A stretch of DNA of 64,000 bases, from positions 3,979,418 to 4,043,417 of the forward strand of contig CM031866.1 of the NCBI GenBank assembly GCA_018697195.1. Reading direction: 5' to 3'. A program made the position numbers and the translations under genes. The stretch is from Certhia americana (taxonomy: Eukaryota > Chordata > Aves > Passeriformes > Certhiidae). A model generated the notes under the pieces. It was not told where the DNA came from, did no database searches, and was given only the letters and a program-made list of their open reading frames with translations. Shown here piece by piece: positions 12,205 to 24,869 of this stretch (its first letter is position 1; each line of letters opens with the position of its first letter).

Positions 12205-14065
12205 TTTATAATTATCTCAGTCATTCCAAAATACATATCTATGTGTAAATATTAAAAAAAAAAAATCTCATAACTTCAGGGGGTTAAGAGAAAGCTGTGA
12301 ACTTTGTCCTTAACCAGGCCTCAGATTGGGTCTTTAGGCTCATCTTTGCTGTGTTGGGTCAGACATTGGTCCATGAATCTGGGCTTCTGCTCAGTCATGT
12401 TCCCTGCTCAGCCATGCAGCCTCCAGCACTTCAGATCTTCATATCTCAGATTTCCCACTCGCAACATGAGGCTAAAAATAATTGTCTCAAGTCAATGGAA
12501 CAGGCTGAGGTGCTCCTGGAAAACTGCAGGGCATGAAGTTCACTGGGGTCAAAAAAATCAGTCACTGACACTGGCTAAATTCAGAGTTTTCTAAGAAAAA
12601 TGAAGGATTATAGGAGTTACAGAAACCAGTTCCTTTTCCTCAAAAACACAATCTTCAGAAAAAGTGAAAAAAAACCAAAAAACCTGCATTGGAAAACATG
12701 ATTTATTCTTAAGAGACTTTTGCAAAATCTGTATAACTCCCTGTAGTGGAACAAAAAACAAAATAAATTTTCCAAGATACTTAATCCAGGACTGCAATTC
12801 TTCAATTAAAAAAGAACCAAACCAAACAACAGGAGATTAAAGCAATATAGCAAACCAACCTGGTTGCTCTCCTATACTCAGAAATCTGTAAGGGCAGAAC
12901 TTACTAACACCCAATTAAAGGAATTCAATGTTTATCTCATTGCAGGTAAATATTCAGTGATAAGTGAGTTAGGCAGACAAGAGGAGTAGTAAAGACATAC
13001 ATATCTCTCCTTGAGAGGCTGGAGGCTTAAGAGAAATGGGAAATTAATGTACTGGAGGTCTAGTCACAGCTGGAGAAGGAAATAAAAGTGGGGAGTGTAT
13101 TAACGTCATGGTCCCAGACTTTATTCCCTCTCCAGAGCACACACCATTGCGACCTCAAAATCTGAAAATTAAACTGAAAGGAAATGTTTGTTCTCACAAA
13201 ATAGCAATTCATTACTGGGAATGGAGATATTTAACCAATAAATGATTGCTTAATGGCCCATAGGACCTTTTCTGCAGTTACAAAAACATTGTATGTTGTT
13301 AAACAACCAAGGATACCTCTTGAAAATGCCATGCTTACAAATAACATAAGGGTTTATTTGCTGCTTGATGAATGTCCGTAAACAGATCATCCCCAGGTGC
13401 CCTGACATTAAAGAGCACTGGGGATCAAGGTGGGGTCGAAGAGAGGAAACAAGGAGTTGAGATGGAAGAAATTGTGCCTGTCACTTGTCACAACCTCTGC
13501 AATGACTTACAGCTTGTCCATCTGTCTGTCTCACTGATGATTCTTATCTTATGATGGGCATCTCAGAGTTGAATGAAGGAGAAGAAAACCTATTCTTTTC
13601 CTCAGAACACAGAAAATGATCTTCTGGAAGAGGAATGTTGCTATGAGACTGAAGAAATGATCTGATTGAATATTTTTATGGCTGTTGTAAAGTTTTTCTG
13701 TGTTTCTCATGGGAAGTCCAAGTTTACTAGAGACCACAATAACCTCAAGTTTTCCTACTGAGCAAAAGAGTAAGTGCTGGACATTGATTTGAGGTCTGTC
13801 TCTCTGAAAATATTCCAAGCATTGGTTGTGACTGAGCAGATTACAAGTCTCCTGCTTGGTACAGCATTACAAGATTCAGCACTTCCACTGGTCCCAGTCA
13901 TCTCTGCTTAACCCTGAGCATTTCCAGCATGATCACTTCAGCAGGAATTGGCTTAACCCCTAATGCCAATTGAACATGGAAACACAGAGCCTGGAGCAGT
14001 GATGGCACATGTAATTTATCAGAGTCATTAACAGTGATATAAATTACTTGTGGCATTTGGAAATC
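12205..14065. other. Non-coding stretch
   Basis: AT-rich DNA with an A12-type run near 12.25 kb. No repeat family, exon or RNA gene was recognised. Confidence 0.5.
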
Positions 14066-14067
<2 letters not shown>

Positions 14068-14101
<34 letters not shown>

Positions 14102-14129
14102 ATGTATGTATAGGTGTGTGTGTGTGTGC
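14068..14129 (+). repeat. (TG)n microsatellite, compound
   Basis: A pure TG run to 14100, then CATGTATGTATAGG, then a second TG run. The interrupted structure suggests an older, partly decayed microsatellite. Confidence 0.92.
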
Positions 14130-14130
14130 A

Positions 14131-16484
14131 TCCACATATGTGCTTGCATAAACAAAACATCTGAATTCAGGGCTTCCAGGGAGACAATTTTCACTCCTCG
14201 TTCATCCCAGGACACTGATAGAGGTTCCTAATTAGAAACATTCTCCTTCATTAGCATTCTCTTTCTCCACCAATGACACTGATATCTCAGTATCCTGAGA
14301 CATTTTAGTTTGTCATTTAGGTAGATGATTTTTGTGGTTCTCCCCATTCAAGTATCTTAGATTCAGATGAATATGGCCAAAACAACCTGCAGGGAGTGAA
14401 GATCCTGGTTTCTTCATCAGCATCTCAGTAACATTGGGAGGTCTTCAAAGCCCATGTGCATCATTTGACTGCAGCCACAGACACTCCCCTAAGGCTGTTG
14501 GTACCTGGTAAAGGAACAGTTAAGACCTCAGTCTGATGCTTTTGTGAAGATCCTTGGAATTCTAAGTCATTCTAAGGAAAGCAATGGATTTATCCTTAAC
14601 AGCATTATTTCTGTCATATCTGTCAGACATGTGCGCTACCTACATATTAGTACAAGTATATTTGAATAATGCAAACAGATTTGACTATTACCAATTGAGT
14701 TGGTGACTATTTAGTTACCATTTCATTCTGTACAAGCAGAATTGATTACTTTCACAATAAAAGGATGTTTGTAACCAGCAATGTAATTCCACTGCACAAA
14801 TATCCTTCCTTGGGGAGAGGACAGAAGAGCAAAGAGATATGTGGTAACTGACAGTCCTGTTGTTAACTAGAAATTGTTCAGATGCAGTGATGAAAAAGAC
14901 AGTATAGGGACATAAATAGGAAAAAAAAAATCACCAAAACCCAGTCTGTGGACACTTATTCTTTTTGTCCAGAAAAAAGATACAAGAAGGTCACTGCAAG
15001 GCCAGAAAAAGAAGCTGTGGGGTTATCATGGGGACAGCAGAGGTGACAGTCAAAGTCCTACAGCTGGAATTCAGATTATGTACAGCTAAAGAGTGGGGTA
15101 AGAAGTTATTCTGGCATAACACAAACTGACTTTTTGCTCTACAGACACAAGGAGAAAAGGTTTACCCTGTGGTCAGGTCACAGCACAGCCTCTTCAGTGC
15201 TTCATTCCTTTGGACCAACACTACAGCACAGAGAACATGTTCCTCAATGAATCCCGTCTGTGGCAGCTGATGTGTGGTGACAGGCACTGCTATAACAGAC
15301 CTGAAACTTTATCACTAAAATTTCCTCCCTTTTCCCTCAGCTATCCTACTGAACTTCTAGCAGAGAAAAAACACTCAAAGGAAAAAAGAAAAAAAAAAGC
15401 TGTCTACTGGAAACTCCTCCAAGCAACCCCACAGGAGATATTTGAAGCTCTGATGAGGCATCATATTCTCAATTACCAAGGCACACCTTTTAACATGCCC
15501 AGAAACTGACTTGCTGACATGCTCTGAAGAGTACATGAGTTGCCAAGGTCTGCTGGCATCAAGCCTAAATGTTTCTCCTTTTTCTGCTCAGGTCTTCCAT
15601 TTGGCATCAGAAGATATCATGGTGCCAATGTCGGTCCACCTGGACTGCAAACAATGCTTCCATTCACTTCCCAGCATTTAATCAGTAACTAGTATCACTG
15701 GTATTTTCATTCAGGAGTGTTTCCTTTAGCTCTGGCTCCAGGTGCCCTGGAACAACCACTGATAACACGGGAGCAGTTGATTTACCTGCTGTAAGGACAC
15801 ACCATGGGATATTCTCAGCTGCAGCACGAGGCAGGGGGTTTGTAAGGCAATGCCAACGTGTTGTACCTGCCAATGGGTGGAGCAGCTGACAGAGCAGACC
15901 TGGCCAATTAGCAGAGTCACCCAGCTGCTGGCTGGACTGACATTCTGTGCGCCTTGCTCACTACTGTAGTCAAAACTCTTACTAATACTGTGACTTAAAA
16001 GTCTTGGAAATATGCTATGTGGAGCACCCTACCCAGTGAACCTTATTCAAGAGGAAAATCCACATATTCTCTTTGTGCCTGGTTGTATTTCAGTATTATT
16101 CAACTTAAACACCTCGCTTGTATAAGGGCAAAGCTCTGATGCATCAATAATCAAGAAGGCTGTATGGTGGGCTATAACTTTAAATTGGCATCAAAGATGA
16201 CTTAACATGTCAAACCTTCTGACGACTCCTCAGGAAGGTCAGGAGGAAACAAAGAACTAGATTTGTCCTTAGCATACTTTCCTCCTTTTAATAGAGTTAT
16301 GCCAGGGCCTGAAATGTCCATCAGAAAGGAGGGTTAAGTTGTCTCCAGCTAACGAAGATGAAAAGAATAATTTAATGGAGGTGGGAGCCAGAATGCAGTG
16401 TAGGGATGAAAGGACGAGCAGTAACTGAGACTGAATTTAAACAACTCTGGAGAATAAAACGATCCTTTAAAAAAAAAAAGATAA
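14131..16484. other. Non-coding stretch
   Basis: No gene, RNA or repeat family recognised. A short A-rich run occurs near 14.92 kb and an A/G run near 15.38 kb. Open frames are below about 100 codons and look random. Confidence 0.5.
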
Positions 16485-16720
16485 TTATGTCTTACAACAA
16501 TTACCCTGGCTATGAAGCAAAATTAGCATAGTCCTTTCTAATTTAAATGTGTTGAAAGTGCCTGAGCATGACAGCAGAAAATTACAAGGTTTACGACACG
16601 GGCTTTGGTTAAAGTGATGGCAATCGGATTATTGTAGCTTTTTGTCTGTTGATAGTAATGATTGCAAAGTTACCTATAAATATTAACTATTTAGTACTGG
16701 GAGACTTTTGGTTTAGATGG
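16485..16720. promoter_or_regulatory. Putative conserved non-coding element
   Basis: Repeat-free segment with AAAATTAGCATAG, CTTTCTAATTTAAATG, GGTTTACGACACGGGC and CAATCGGATTATTG. It holds three CpGs, several TAAT/ATTA cores and CTGTTGATAGTAATGATTGC. This composition is typical of developmental enhancers. Conservation is not tested here. Confidence 0.42.
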
Positions 16721-16724
16721 CTAA

Positions 16725-18285
16725 GATATACCTCTTCTAGTCACTCTAAGGAATAAGGTTGTTGCACAGAAAACACTTTCTTTTTAAAATCAGAGTTGGT
16801 TCCTTCTGATTCATCAGTCTGCTTTGCTAATATAATTCTATGAATATCAAGATCCTAATTTATGATTTAAATATTTCCTTAAAATGATAAAAATTATAAT
16901 ACCCATTTAATAACTACTTCCTACTTTATCATCATCTTTCTCATGCAGTGTGGTAGTTGCGGGGTAGTTAGAGCCTGGAACAAAAATATTTTTATTTGTG
17001 TATTGAAAGAACCAAGCTTGACCTTGTGTAGATGTTTCTCCTGGGTTTCCAAAGATCTTTTCAAGGCATATCCTTGATTCCCAATATAAAGGCCTGCAGT
17101 TAAGCAGGAGAGTTATTAAAAAAATTAAAAATTAGTAGAAAATCATGATCTGTACTCACACAGTAGCATCAGTCTGGTAGTGGTGATTAAAATGTGAATA
17201 AATTCAGCTGGGTTTCATCCTGGATAGAGCAGAGATGCATTTACTGCCTGTATTGTCCACATTTTCTTTACATGGGTTTTACCTCAGTTACAGTGATGGT
17301 CATCAATTTTTATTTTGAGATCTAAAATTCTTAACAGTGATATAATCAAGTTGTTTATACAAAATCACTTTTCTTCTCCTTGGATATAACAGGCAAAACA
17401 ACATTGGGCAAGACCCATGTACTCATATGAGTTGGACTACAAGTAAATATTGGCCAAGAAAAGATGTGCAGCACAGGGTGGGACAGAGTCCAGTTGCATG
17501 TTGTACCCCAAAGTTCATCCTACACTTTTGTAAATATTCTGTGGTGGAGCCTGTTCCTGCTCCATGTGAATTCAAACACTGTGATTTATATTTGTACTAA
17601 GAAGGTCAGTTGCTCAAATACTTCCATTTATTAAATTAGCTCTGCAGTAAATTAATATGATTTTCTTAAACAACTTTACAACTTGGGAGGTTTGGGAAAC
17701 AGAATTGAGCTCAGCTGTTTCCTGTAGAATCTTGTTTTCATAACCTCACTGAATCTTCTCTGCTTGACTTGAGATATATCTATATGTCTATATATAGGTA
17801 GATATAAATTTCTGTGCACATGAAGCAAAAAGCATGTGTAGATTAGAATTTAGGTTCAAGTATTAGTCTATTTGATTCATGAGTAAACTGATTTGTTCTT
17901 TGCATTTGTGGTTCTAACATTCAGATTAACGTAGGTTCTTCCCAAGTTTACTAAAAGCTTTCTCCTATTTTTTTTTTCTTGGCAGAATTCTGGAAAGAAA
18001 AAAAAAATCCATGCTATTGAAACAGTGGTTTATTGAATTAATACAATTAGATAAAGAAGCTGTGTCATATTTTAAGTAGATCTCTGATAAGATGCTTTGC
18101 TCTGAATACTAAAAAGAATTTGGACTCCCTGTACGCCTGATTCAAATTATTATCAAAGACATTTATTTTTTGTATGTGACATGTTGTTAAATATGTTAAT
18201 TTCCTAGAAGCACAGTGTATGAAGTGCAAGAGCAGCTGTGTAGGAAAGTGAGCTTCAAAATAACAAAGCTGAGGTCTTCTTGGGA
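16725..18285. other. Non-coding AT-rich stretch
   Basis: Includes a short (TA/TCTA)-rich patch at about 17771-17810. Nothing else was identified. Confidence 0.5.
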
Positions 18286-18287
18286 AT

Positions 18288-18433
18288 TAGTGTGGTCCAA
18301 TGGGTAGGCAAGTAGCCGACAATTCCAGACACCTGGGTACTGCTCCGAAATCTGTCATTGACCTACTATTTTCCAATGGGCAAATCATTTCACCCTTTTC
18401 ATTTTTTTTCCTATACATAAAATGATCATGAGT
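18288..18433 (+). repeat. MIR-like tRNA-derived SINE relic
   Basis: The element is nearly full length in order: a tRNA-like head (GTGGTCCAATGGGTAGGCAAG), a box-B-like part (ACACCTGGGTACTGCTCCG), a core CATTGACCTACTATTTTCC, GGGCAAATCATTTCACCC, and a tail like ATACATAAAATGATCATG in place of the usual CTGTAAAATGGGGATAATG. It is one of the best-preserved old SINE copies in the window. Confidence 0.65.
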
Positions 18434-18435
18434 AA

Positions 18436-18457
18436 TTTTTTTTTTTTTTTTTTTTTT
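18436..18457 (+). repeat. Poly(T) tract
   Basis: Twenty-two T in a row, directly after the SINE relic. It is probably a mutation-grown homopolymer in or near the element tail. Confidence 0.9.
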
Positions 18458-18459
18458 AC

Positions 18460-19568
18460 CTTAGAAACAGTTTTGTGTCACTATAGTACACTAGAGTTTG
18501 ATATGTGGAAATGCCAGAGAAAAAAACTTGGCATTATTCACAGATAATTGATGCTTGTTAGGGCCCTTGTATTTAAGGAAGAAGTAGGAAACCCAATTGC
18601 ATCTAGATACAAACTCATAGCAGAGCTCAAAGGCTTGGCACAGAGAGCAACAGACACATAATTTAAATGAATAAATGGTTTCAACTTGAATAGTAGTTCC
18701 ATTTAATTTGTGGTGATGATGGGCAGGGCTATTTAATTGACATAGTAATTGATTTTGATGATATTACCTGCTTGAGTGAAGGTTATATGCTGCAAAGGGA
18801 GCCACTGAGTTGAGGCAGGCAGAGAACCAATGATACCCATAGGCCAAAAAGGAATAGATCAGGGAAATCAGAATTTGGTTCTATTGCTAAACTGCTTGGC
18901 AATTTTTATTTATTCACTTCAGTCCTTTCAATTAATATTGACATAATAGTCCTTTTAGGAGTTAGGATGGGGGAGTGAAACCTCATGCATATTAGAGGGA
19001 AAAAATTTAAACCACTAATGTTGCATTCGTCCTGAACAGCTTCTTTCTGCTCCCCTAGGTACTGGGGATGAAGGTCCATCATGGCATGTGTTCACAGCAG
19101 GTATTTTTGTTTGTATCTGGACTCACATTCTGGACAGCTTATGAGGAAGCTTTGGAGCTTCCATACCTTTGTGCCTCTAGATGGGTTTGTGTCCATAAAC
19201 ACGATTTAACATGTAACAACTATTGAGACCTTATCAGTGTTTTTAATATTTCTGAAGAGCACACGGTTTGCCTGGACTGCAGTTTTCCTGATACCTCCCT
19301 GCATTTTACCTGATGATCTGAACCAGGAATCTTATTTAATTATTTCCATATTTAAGGTTCTAGTTTTAACTAGACCTAGTTGCAGGCCAGAGGAACAGGA
19401 GCACTCCTTGGAGCAACAGAAGGTTAAACCTCTTTCTGGATCTGTCCATTTATTCATTTTTTTCTGTGTGTCTTGCAGGTCCTTCTACAATTCCATTACA
19501 AATATCTTAAATGTGAGGATTTTTCCAGCGTTTGAATGTTAACCCATAGTCAGTTCATTAAGAAAGGC
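18460..19568. other. Non-coding stretch
   Basis: No gene or repeat family recognised. Homeodomain-like TAATTGA motifs occur near 18.73 kb without other support. Confidence 0.5.
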
Positions 19569-19570
19569 TT

Positions 19571-19625
19571 AGAACCATAGAAAGGCTTGGGTTGGAGGGA
19601 AACTTTAAGGTTCTCTAGTTCCAAG
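19571..19625 (-). mobile_element. CR1 LINE 3' end fragment
   Basis: AGAACCATAGAAAGGCTTGG, then GTTGGAGGGAAACTTTAAGG and TCTCTAGTTCC, is the reverse complement of the avian CR1 3' end. Only about 55 bases are recognisable. The downstream sequence does not continue the CR1 body clearly, so the copy is severely 5'-truncated or decayed. Confidence 0.7.
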
Positions 19626-19629
19626 TCTC

Positions 19630-20485
19630 CATTCTGTTTTAAGATCTCTTTGGTGCCCAGAATTCCATGTCATTTCTCCAGTGAATTCTTTCAGTGGTGG
19701 AAAACATTTCTGCCCTAGGAGGAGATGTTCCCTTTATTGCAGGTTGGATCACTTCCCTTGAAAAAATCACACCAGAGCATCATCAGGGATTAGGACCTGG
19801 CTCTCAGTACGGCAATTCTTATAAAGCCCAACACTTCACTTTCACACTAACACCTTTTCACAGAGTCCTAGAAATAGAAAGGAAAATTAAAGGTGATGCA
19901 AATGCTTTGGAAAAGCCCCTTTGCACCATCAGACTTTCAGTGTAAGCAAAACACTAGCCAATAAATTTTTCAGATAGTTGTCCCTTTCCATTTATGTCTA
20001 CAACCCACAGCAGAATTCCAGAAACAAAATTAACAAGAGACTAAAAGGATCTCCCTCTTAATCAGAATAATTAAGGCATGAAAGAACTTTCTAGGGATCT
20101 GAAGTTAAATTATTGGGAACTATGTTCTGAGCATTTTTTCCTTTTTTTCAGTTTCTGTTCATTTTATGCCTGAGTTTTATGTTTGCACTTATTTAAGCTG
20201 TCTGGGAAAAGAGGCTGTACATAAAAGACGATTAGTTTTTAAAGCACTCCAGGGTTGGATTGAGGGAGAATTCTTTGTTTTGTTTTGTTTTAACGTGTTG
20301 GTGGGGTTGTTGTTTTTTTGGGGTTTTTTTTCACGCTTTAGATAGAGACATAAACTGTAGCTCTTAAATAGATGAATGCTGAGAATAAAATTACCAAAGA
20401 CTACTTTCTAGAAAGGAAAGAAAATCAAGGAGAGAACAAGTAAAAATAATCTTTGTCCTGTAGCAGTCATGCAATGATGCTGAAA
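19630..20485. other. Non-coding stretch with a G/T-rich patch
   Basis: A T/G-rich low-complexity patch lies at about 20274-20332 (TTTTGTTTTG units, then GGTGGGGTTGTTG). No gene was seen. Confidence 0.5.
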
Positions 20486-20486
20486 T

Positions 20487-20545
20487 ACTGGGCCAGATTC
20501 TCAATGGATAGAATTGACAATATGCCAGTGAAGTCCATGAAACAA
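20487..20545 (+). repeat. Possible ancient sauropsid repeat relic
   Basis: CTGGGCCAGATTCTCAATGG followed by CCAGTGAAGTCCATGAAAC resembles an old palindromic repeat with GGCCAGATTCTCA ends and a GAAGTCAATGG centre, familiar from reptile and bird genomes. The family name is not certain and divergence is high. Confidence 0.4.
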
Positions 20546-20756
20546 CGTCACTTTGCACGATCTAGAGGTCTGATAGCTATACATATATATTATCTATCTG
20601 TATGCAGCATTACAGGGAAAAAAACGGAAAGGAAAGAAAAGATAAAAGAGCTCTTGAAAGTGAATGAAGTTGATTCTCAAAAAAAATGGGTTTTAGATGC
20701 TGAATATTTAATTCACTGATAAAAGGACCTCGATTTCCTGCATACAGCCACCACAA

Positions 20757-20805
20757 ATAAAAAAAAAGAAAAAAAAAAAGAAAAAAAAAGAAAAAAAAAA
20801 AAGAA
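20757..20805 (+). repeat. A-rich (A9G)-like low-complexity run
   Basis: Runs of 7 to 12 A separated by single G, about 48 bases in all. It causes open frames full of K or F in the surrounding frames, which should not be read as genes. Confidence 0.9.
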
Positions 20806-20869
20806 AGGCACATCTTAAAAGGGAAGCAATGAGCAGAAACTGACCTTTCTGTGAGCAAGCAGATGAGAG

Positions 20870-21060
20870 AAGGTATTTGGTTAATCCCATCTGTCGCTGA
20901 TTGGTCAGACAGAACCGTGTTGAAAATGTCTCCATCTGGGCTAATCTGCTCTCAGTTGGATGAGCTGAGGCCTTCAGAGTTAACCTGACATTTAACAATA
21001 ATTACCCTTTCGGATGACCCCAGCCCAATCTCCTGCTCTCTTAGAAATCTCTCTTTTTTT
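20870..21060. promoter_or_regulatory. Putative conserved non-coding element
   Basis: Contains GGTTAATCCCATCTGTCGCT, GATTGGTCAGACAG (a CCAAT-box-like ATTGG plus TGACAG-like content on the reverse), GTTGGATGAGCTGAGG and AACAATAATTACCC. CpGs are retained in GTCGCTG, ACCGTG and TTCGGATG. Enhancer-like by composition only. Confidence 0.38.
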
Positions 21061-21138
21061 GTGTGTGCTCCCAAACCCCTTGACTCCCATGTTAGAGATA
21101 GCTGAAAAATGATGATACGATAATGAGATATGCTGTAC

Positions 21139-21182
21139 AAACACACACTCAGCCACACACACACACATACACACATACACAC
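21139..21182 (+). repeat. (AC)n microsatellite, interrupted
   Basis: AC repeats broken by CTCAGCC, TAC and similar interruptions. A simple dinucleotide repeat. Confidence 0.9.
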
Positions 21183-21918
21183 TTGTGCCAGCCCATATCC
21201 ACAGAAGCCCCATGTCCCCAACACTCCTGCATCATTTATCAGACTCCTGTGGCCTATGGGAGGGGAGATATATTAAAAATCAAGGTGGGGATAATTTCCC
21301 AAATTAAAGAGTAGTCATGCTCGCTTGCTAACCTTTGTGTGGAAGCTCTAAGTTTCTTTCTGGCAGTTGGAAGTCTCTTATCTGTGGTGAGGAGAAATGG
21401 TGCATGGAAATAGGTTCAGATAGAAAAGCAGAGTTCAGAGGTCACAAAGGCTAACTGTAGATGAAATGTGGCTATTTCTTTTTACCTGAGGCTGGCTTCA
21501 TCTTTCCTCTGAAAGGTCATTGCGATAAAACAAAAACACATCTCAAGAGAGGAATCATTTATCTCTGGTCAGGTTCTCCCTTCCATTCTGGTACTTTATT
21601 TATTTTTCTCATCTTTCGATCACATTTCTTCCAAAGTCACCTCCTTCCAAGCATCCTCCTTCCACTGAAGTCCAGTGCTGAGTTTTGAGTGCTGGTAGAA
21701 ATTTGGCTTTGTTGTACTTATTGTCTCTGCTTTTACTTGGACATCACGTCCAGAGACTTGGATGATTCCCCAAATCACTTTAATCTGTTGGTGATGAGCT
21801 GAAAAGTTTGAGAAAATAGCTACACTAATGGAAAAAGAACAAGGACAAGTCTATATGATAAGAAGCTCATTTCCAGGGTCTGATTTATTTTCATATCTCC
21901 GTTCTGACCATACATAAA

Positions 21919-22015
21919 TCTTGTCTCTACCTCAGTTTCTTTATTTGTCCAACTAAAATTATAATAGTCATTTCACGAAAGTGCTATGAGATTAAATTTA
22001 AATCACCTTGAAATT
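21919..22015 (+). repeat. L2/MIR-like ancient element 3' part
   Basis: TTGTCTCTACCTCAGTTTCT, then TTATTTGTCCAACTAAAATT, ATAATAGTCATTTCACG and GTGCTATGAGATTAAATTTA follow the order of the MIR/L2 3' half (CCTCAGTTTC, CTGTAAAATGG, ATAATA, then TGTGAGGATTAAAT). The tRNA-like head is not recognisable. Confidence 0.55.
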
Positions 22016-22019
22016 CTTA

Positions 22020-24865
22020 AATAGAAGACAATTAAGAAGAACTATATATTTATACACGGTATATCCTCTTACATCTTGGGTTGGATCCAATAACCAGTCT
22101 TAATTACAGTAATTATGCCTCTGGTCACAGCTGAAGCTAGTAGTGAAGAGAAGAAATCATGAAAATGTTTAATCGATGCCCTAAGAAAAACTTCTTTGTA
22201 AAAATCTTGTTTTCTCAATTTCTAAACAATTCTCAGCTGTAAATTCAGGTCCAAGTTCACGTCTTGACTTGGGACCAGCAAACAGCAAGGATTTTTCCAG
22301 TTATTTGCTGTATAGTTCTTTGCTTAAAGTCCCTATCTTATGAAGCTGGATCCCTCAGTACTTATGGGCAGAGTTCCTTTGATGGCAGAACTGTAGGGAA
22401 TTACCTGACCTGGGTTTCTAGTCCAATTCTGAATATTTTCATGATCCAAGCAAACAGCCCATTTCACTGAACAATGTTCAAACAGTCATCACTTGGCAAA
22501 ATCATTGCTTTTGCCTACCAAGCAAACTTTCCTTGCCTCACACCCTGTGATGATTTAGGTGACATATGGAGGAGCTCCAGTTCAATCTGAGATTTTAGCA
22601 ACTTATACATGTGAGAGTTTCATACTTTTCTGGAGTCTCCAGACTAATTTAGGTGTGACATCATTGTTTTTTTTAAACTTTGTTGCAGCCTGTTGTCTTT
22701 CCACAGGTATTCAAAAGGATATGCAGAGTGGAATTTTCCCCTTGTGAGTGACTCATTAAAAGAGCAACTTCTATTCTATTTCCCCACCCCATCCCGCCAA
22801 CTTTCTTTTCAAAATAAAGCATAGGTCCTGCACTGTTGTTCCCTGAAATAAGACATATAGCTTTTCTCTTCATATGTGGTAAAATAATTCCTTTGGTGGT
22901 GTTCTGATTACTCTTTCAGTCGTTCATATATTTATTTTGATCAAAATGTGCTTAAATTCTTGGAGAAAAGATACAAGAATTCCCATATCAAGAGTCTCTC
23001 TAAAAAAAAAAAAAAAATTCCTGCAATTCTTCTAGGTCAGGATGCTGGCTTTTACAGACGCCTGGGCTCAAGCTTTCTATGCTTCCTTTAGAAAGGGTGG
23101 AAGCTTTTTTTTCCCTTTCTTTGTTTCTTTCTGGTTGCAGCTGCTGATGGTTTTATGCCCTTTGATGTGTTCAGGTAGGACATTGGCTGCAGCCTTGGCC
23201 TTCACGTTGCTATATCAAAGGTGGGCTTTCTGTGGAAGAGATGGTGTTTGAGGTGGGAGGTAGGAAACAAGCTGACACATGGGCCTCCACTCACCTGTAT
23301 ATCTGGTGATTTCCTCTACAAAGTAGTTCAAATAATATCTGATTCATGTTTTTCTCAGGACTAATGTCCAATTAATTCTGTGGTGGATTATCATAAAGCT
23401 AAAATGATGAGCTCTTGGTTATCTGCAGAAGCATTTGAGAAGTTTAATTTGTTTTCCCCAGGCTGAAAAAATGACTAACCAATTAATTATTGCTGAAATT
23501 GGTATTCATATTGATTATAGGAACATTAACAGATGCCAAAGTTTTTCCTCAGTGATGTGAAAGTGTGCAACTTAATTATCTATTTGATACTATTCACCTG
23601 TGAGGAAAAGCAGTCCATGGTATGCTTAAGTTATATTAAATTGTTGCTAAATGGTGCATCTGTATCAGATCCACCCTCTCTTCCCCTTATAAGCAAAATC
23701 AAATATTCTTCAATAATAAGTGTTTGGTGGTACCAGTCTCAGCACTGCCAGATCCTGTTTAAGGTATATCCATTTGGATTTCTACAGTTTATGTACCTGT
23801 CCTTTAAGCTGTCTTTGGAGGATGTCATTAATTATTGCACAGTAAAAAAGCAAACTCAGAGGCCCATAGACACTGAAAACTCTAGTAGTTTCTCTCCCAT
23901 ATCCATATTAGCCAATGCTTTATGCCCTGAAAAAACCAATGAAGGGGTTGAGGCAAATAAGTTTGGCTTCATCTAAGAAAGAACACAATTTTGCCTTTTG
24001 AACTTCAAGGATAAAATTATCTGTCATATTCTCAGTGAGTGACATAGTTTGGAAGGTACCCTCAGCTGGACAGAGGAGCTGCTAACCCAGCAAGGGTGCT
24101 GAGGTGTTATCCAGACCAAACATGCAATACTCATTCCTTACAGCAACAGAAGCTCATCAGGGTTTATTTTAGTTAGGTCATGTCAGTGCTGGCTTTTATT
24201 GATTCACATGATTCTCACATCTGAAATAGAAATATCAGTGATATGTACTGGTGGATGAAGTGTTTACCTCTTTGTTGTACAGGAGCTATATCCCCTGACA
24301 GTGTAATTGAACCAATGTTTTGCTTCAGCTGATTTCCATCCACAAACAGTTTTGGAGTTCAGAGAAGAGATCACCTTAAACCATTGAATTCTCCATTTTC
24401 ACAGTCAATTAGTGATGGTTGCCAATATGGAGGAGGGCAAGGGATATGGGTTGCCCTTGAGGAAATGTCATACTATGCTGATGTCATAAAATAATAATAC
24501 TACATACTAGGCGTCATTACTTTTGCTAGTACATAAAGGCAGCCAAGCACCAGAGCTACTTGGCTATACTCTTTACAGAGCCTGGGTCAGGTAAAACTGT
24601 GCTGCTGGAAATGCAAGTGGAACAGTCTGTGCCATTTGGACAGAATGAAATTTAATACCACAAGGTTAGAGTTTACAGCACCAGTCTTCCTATTATCCTG
24701 TCCCGATTGTCACCCTGTGTAAATTGGCCCAACTGCTTTGAAATCAAGAGCTGTGTGGGTGCATGGTGTTTTATCATTTTATTCCCTGGGAGAATTTGGC
24801 CAACCATTCCTCTGAATGGAAACGTGGCTATATATACACCTATTAATGGCCTATTGAGTTACTCT
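22020..24865. other. Non-coding stretch
   Basis: Contains a possible second, very weak MIR-like core at about 22410-22475 (GACCTGGGTTTCTAGTCC) and an A16 run at 23002-23017. An open frame of 147 codons at 23533-23976 has no domain and no splice context, and I do not call it a gene. Confidence 0.5.
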
Positions 24866-24869
24866 GAGC

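Noticed and set aside
22410..22475. Possible further MIR-like copy
   Set aside because: Only a short GACCTGGGTTTCTAGTCC-like core matches, and the surrounding order is not kept.
23533..23976. 147-codon open frame (+)
   Set aside because: Random-looking residues, no family, no exon context.
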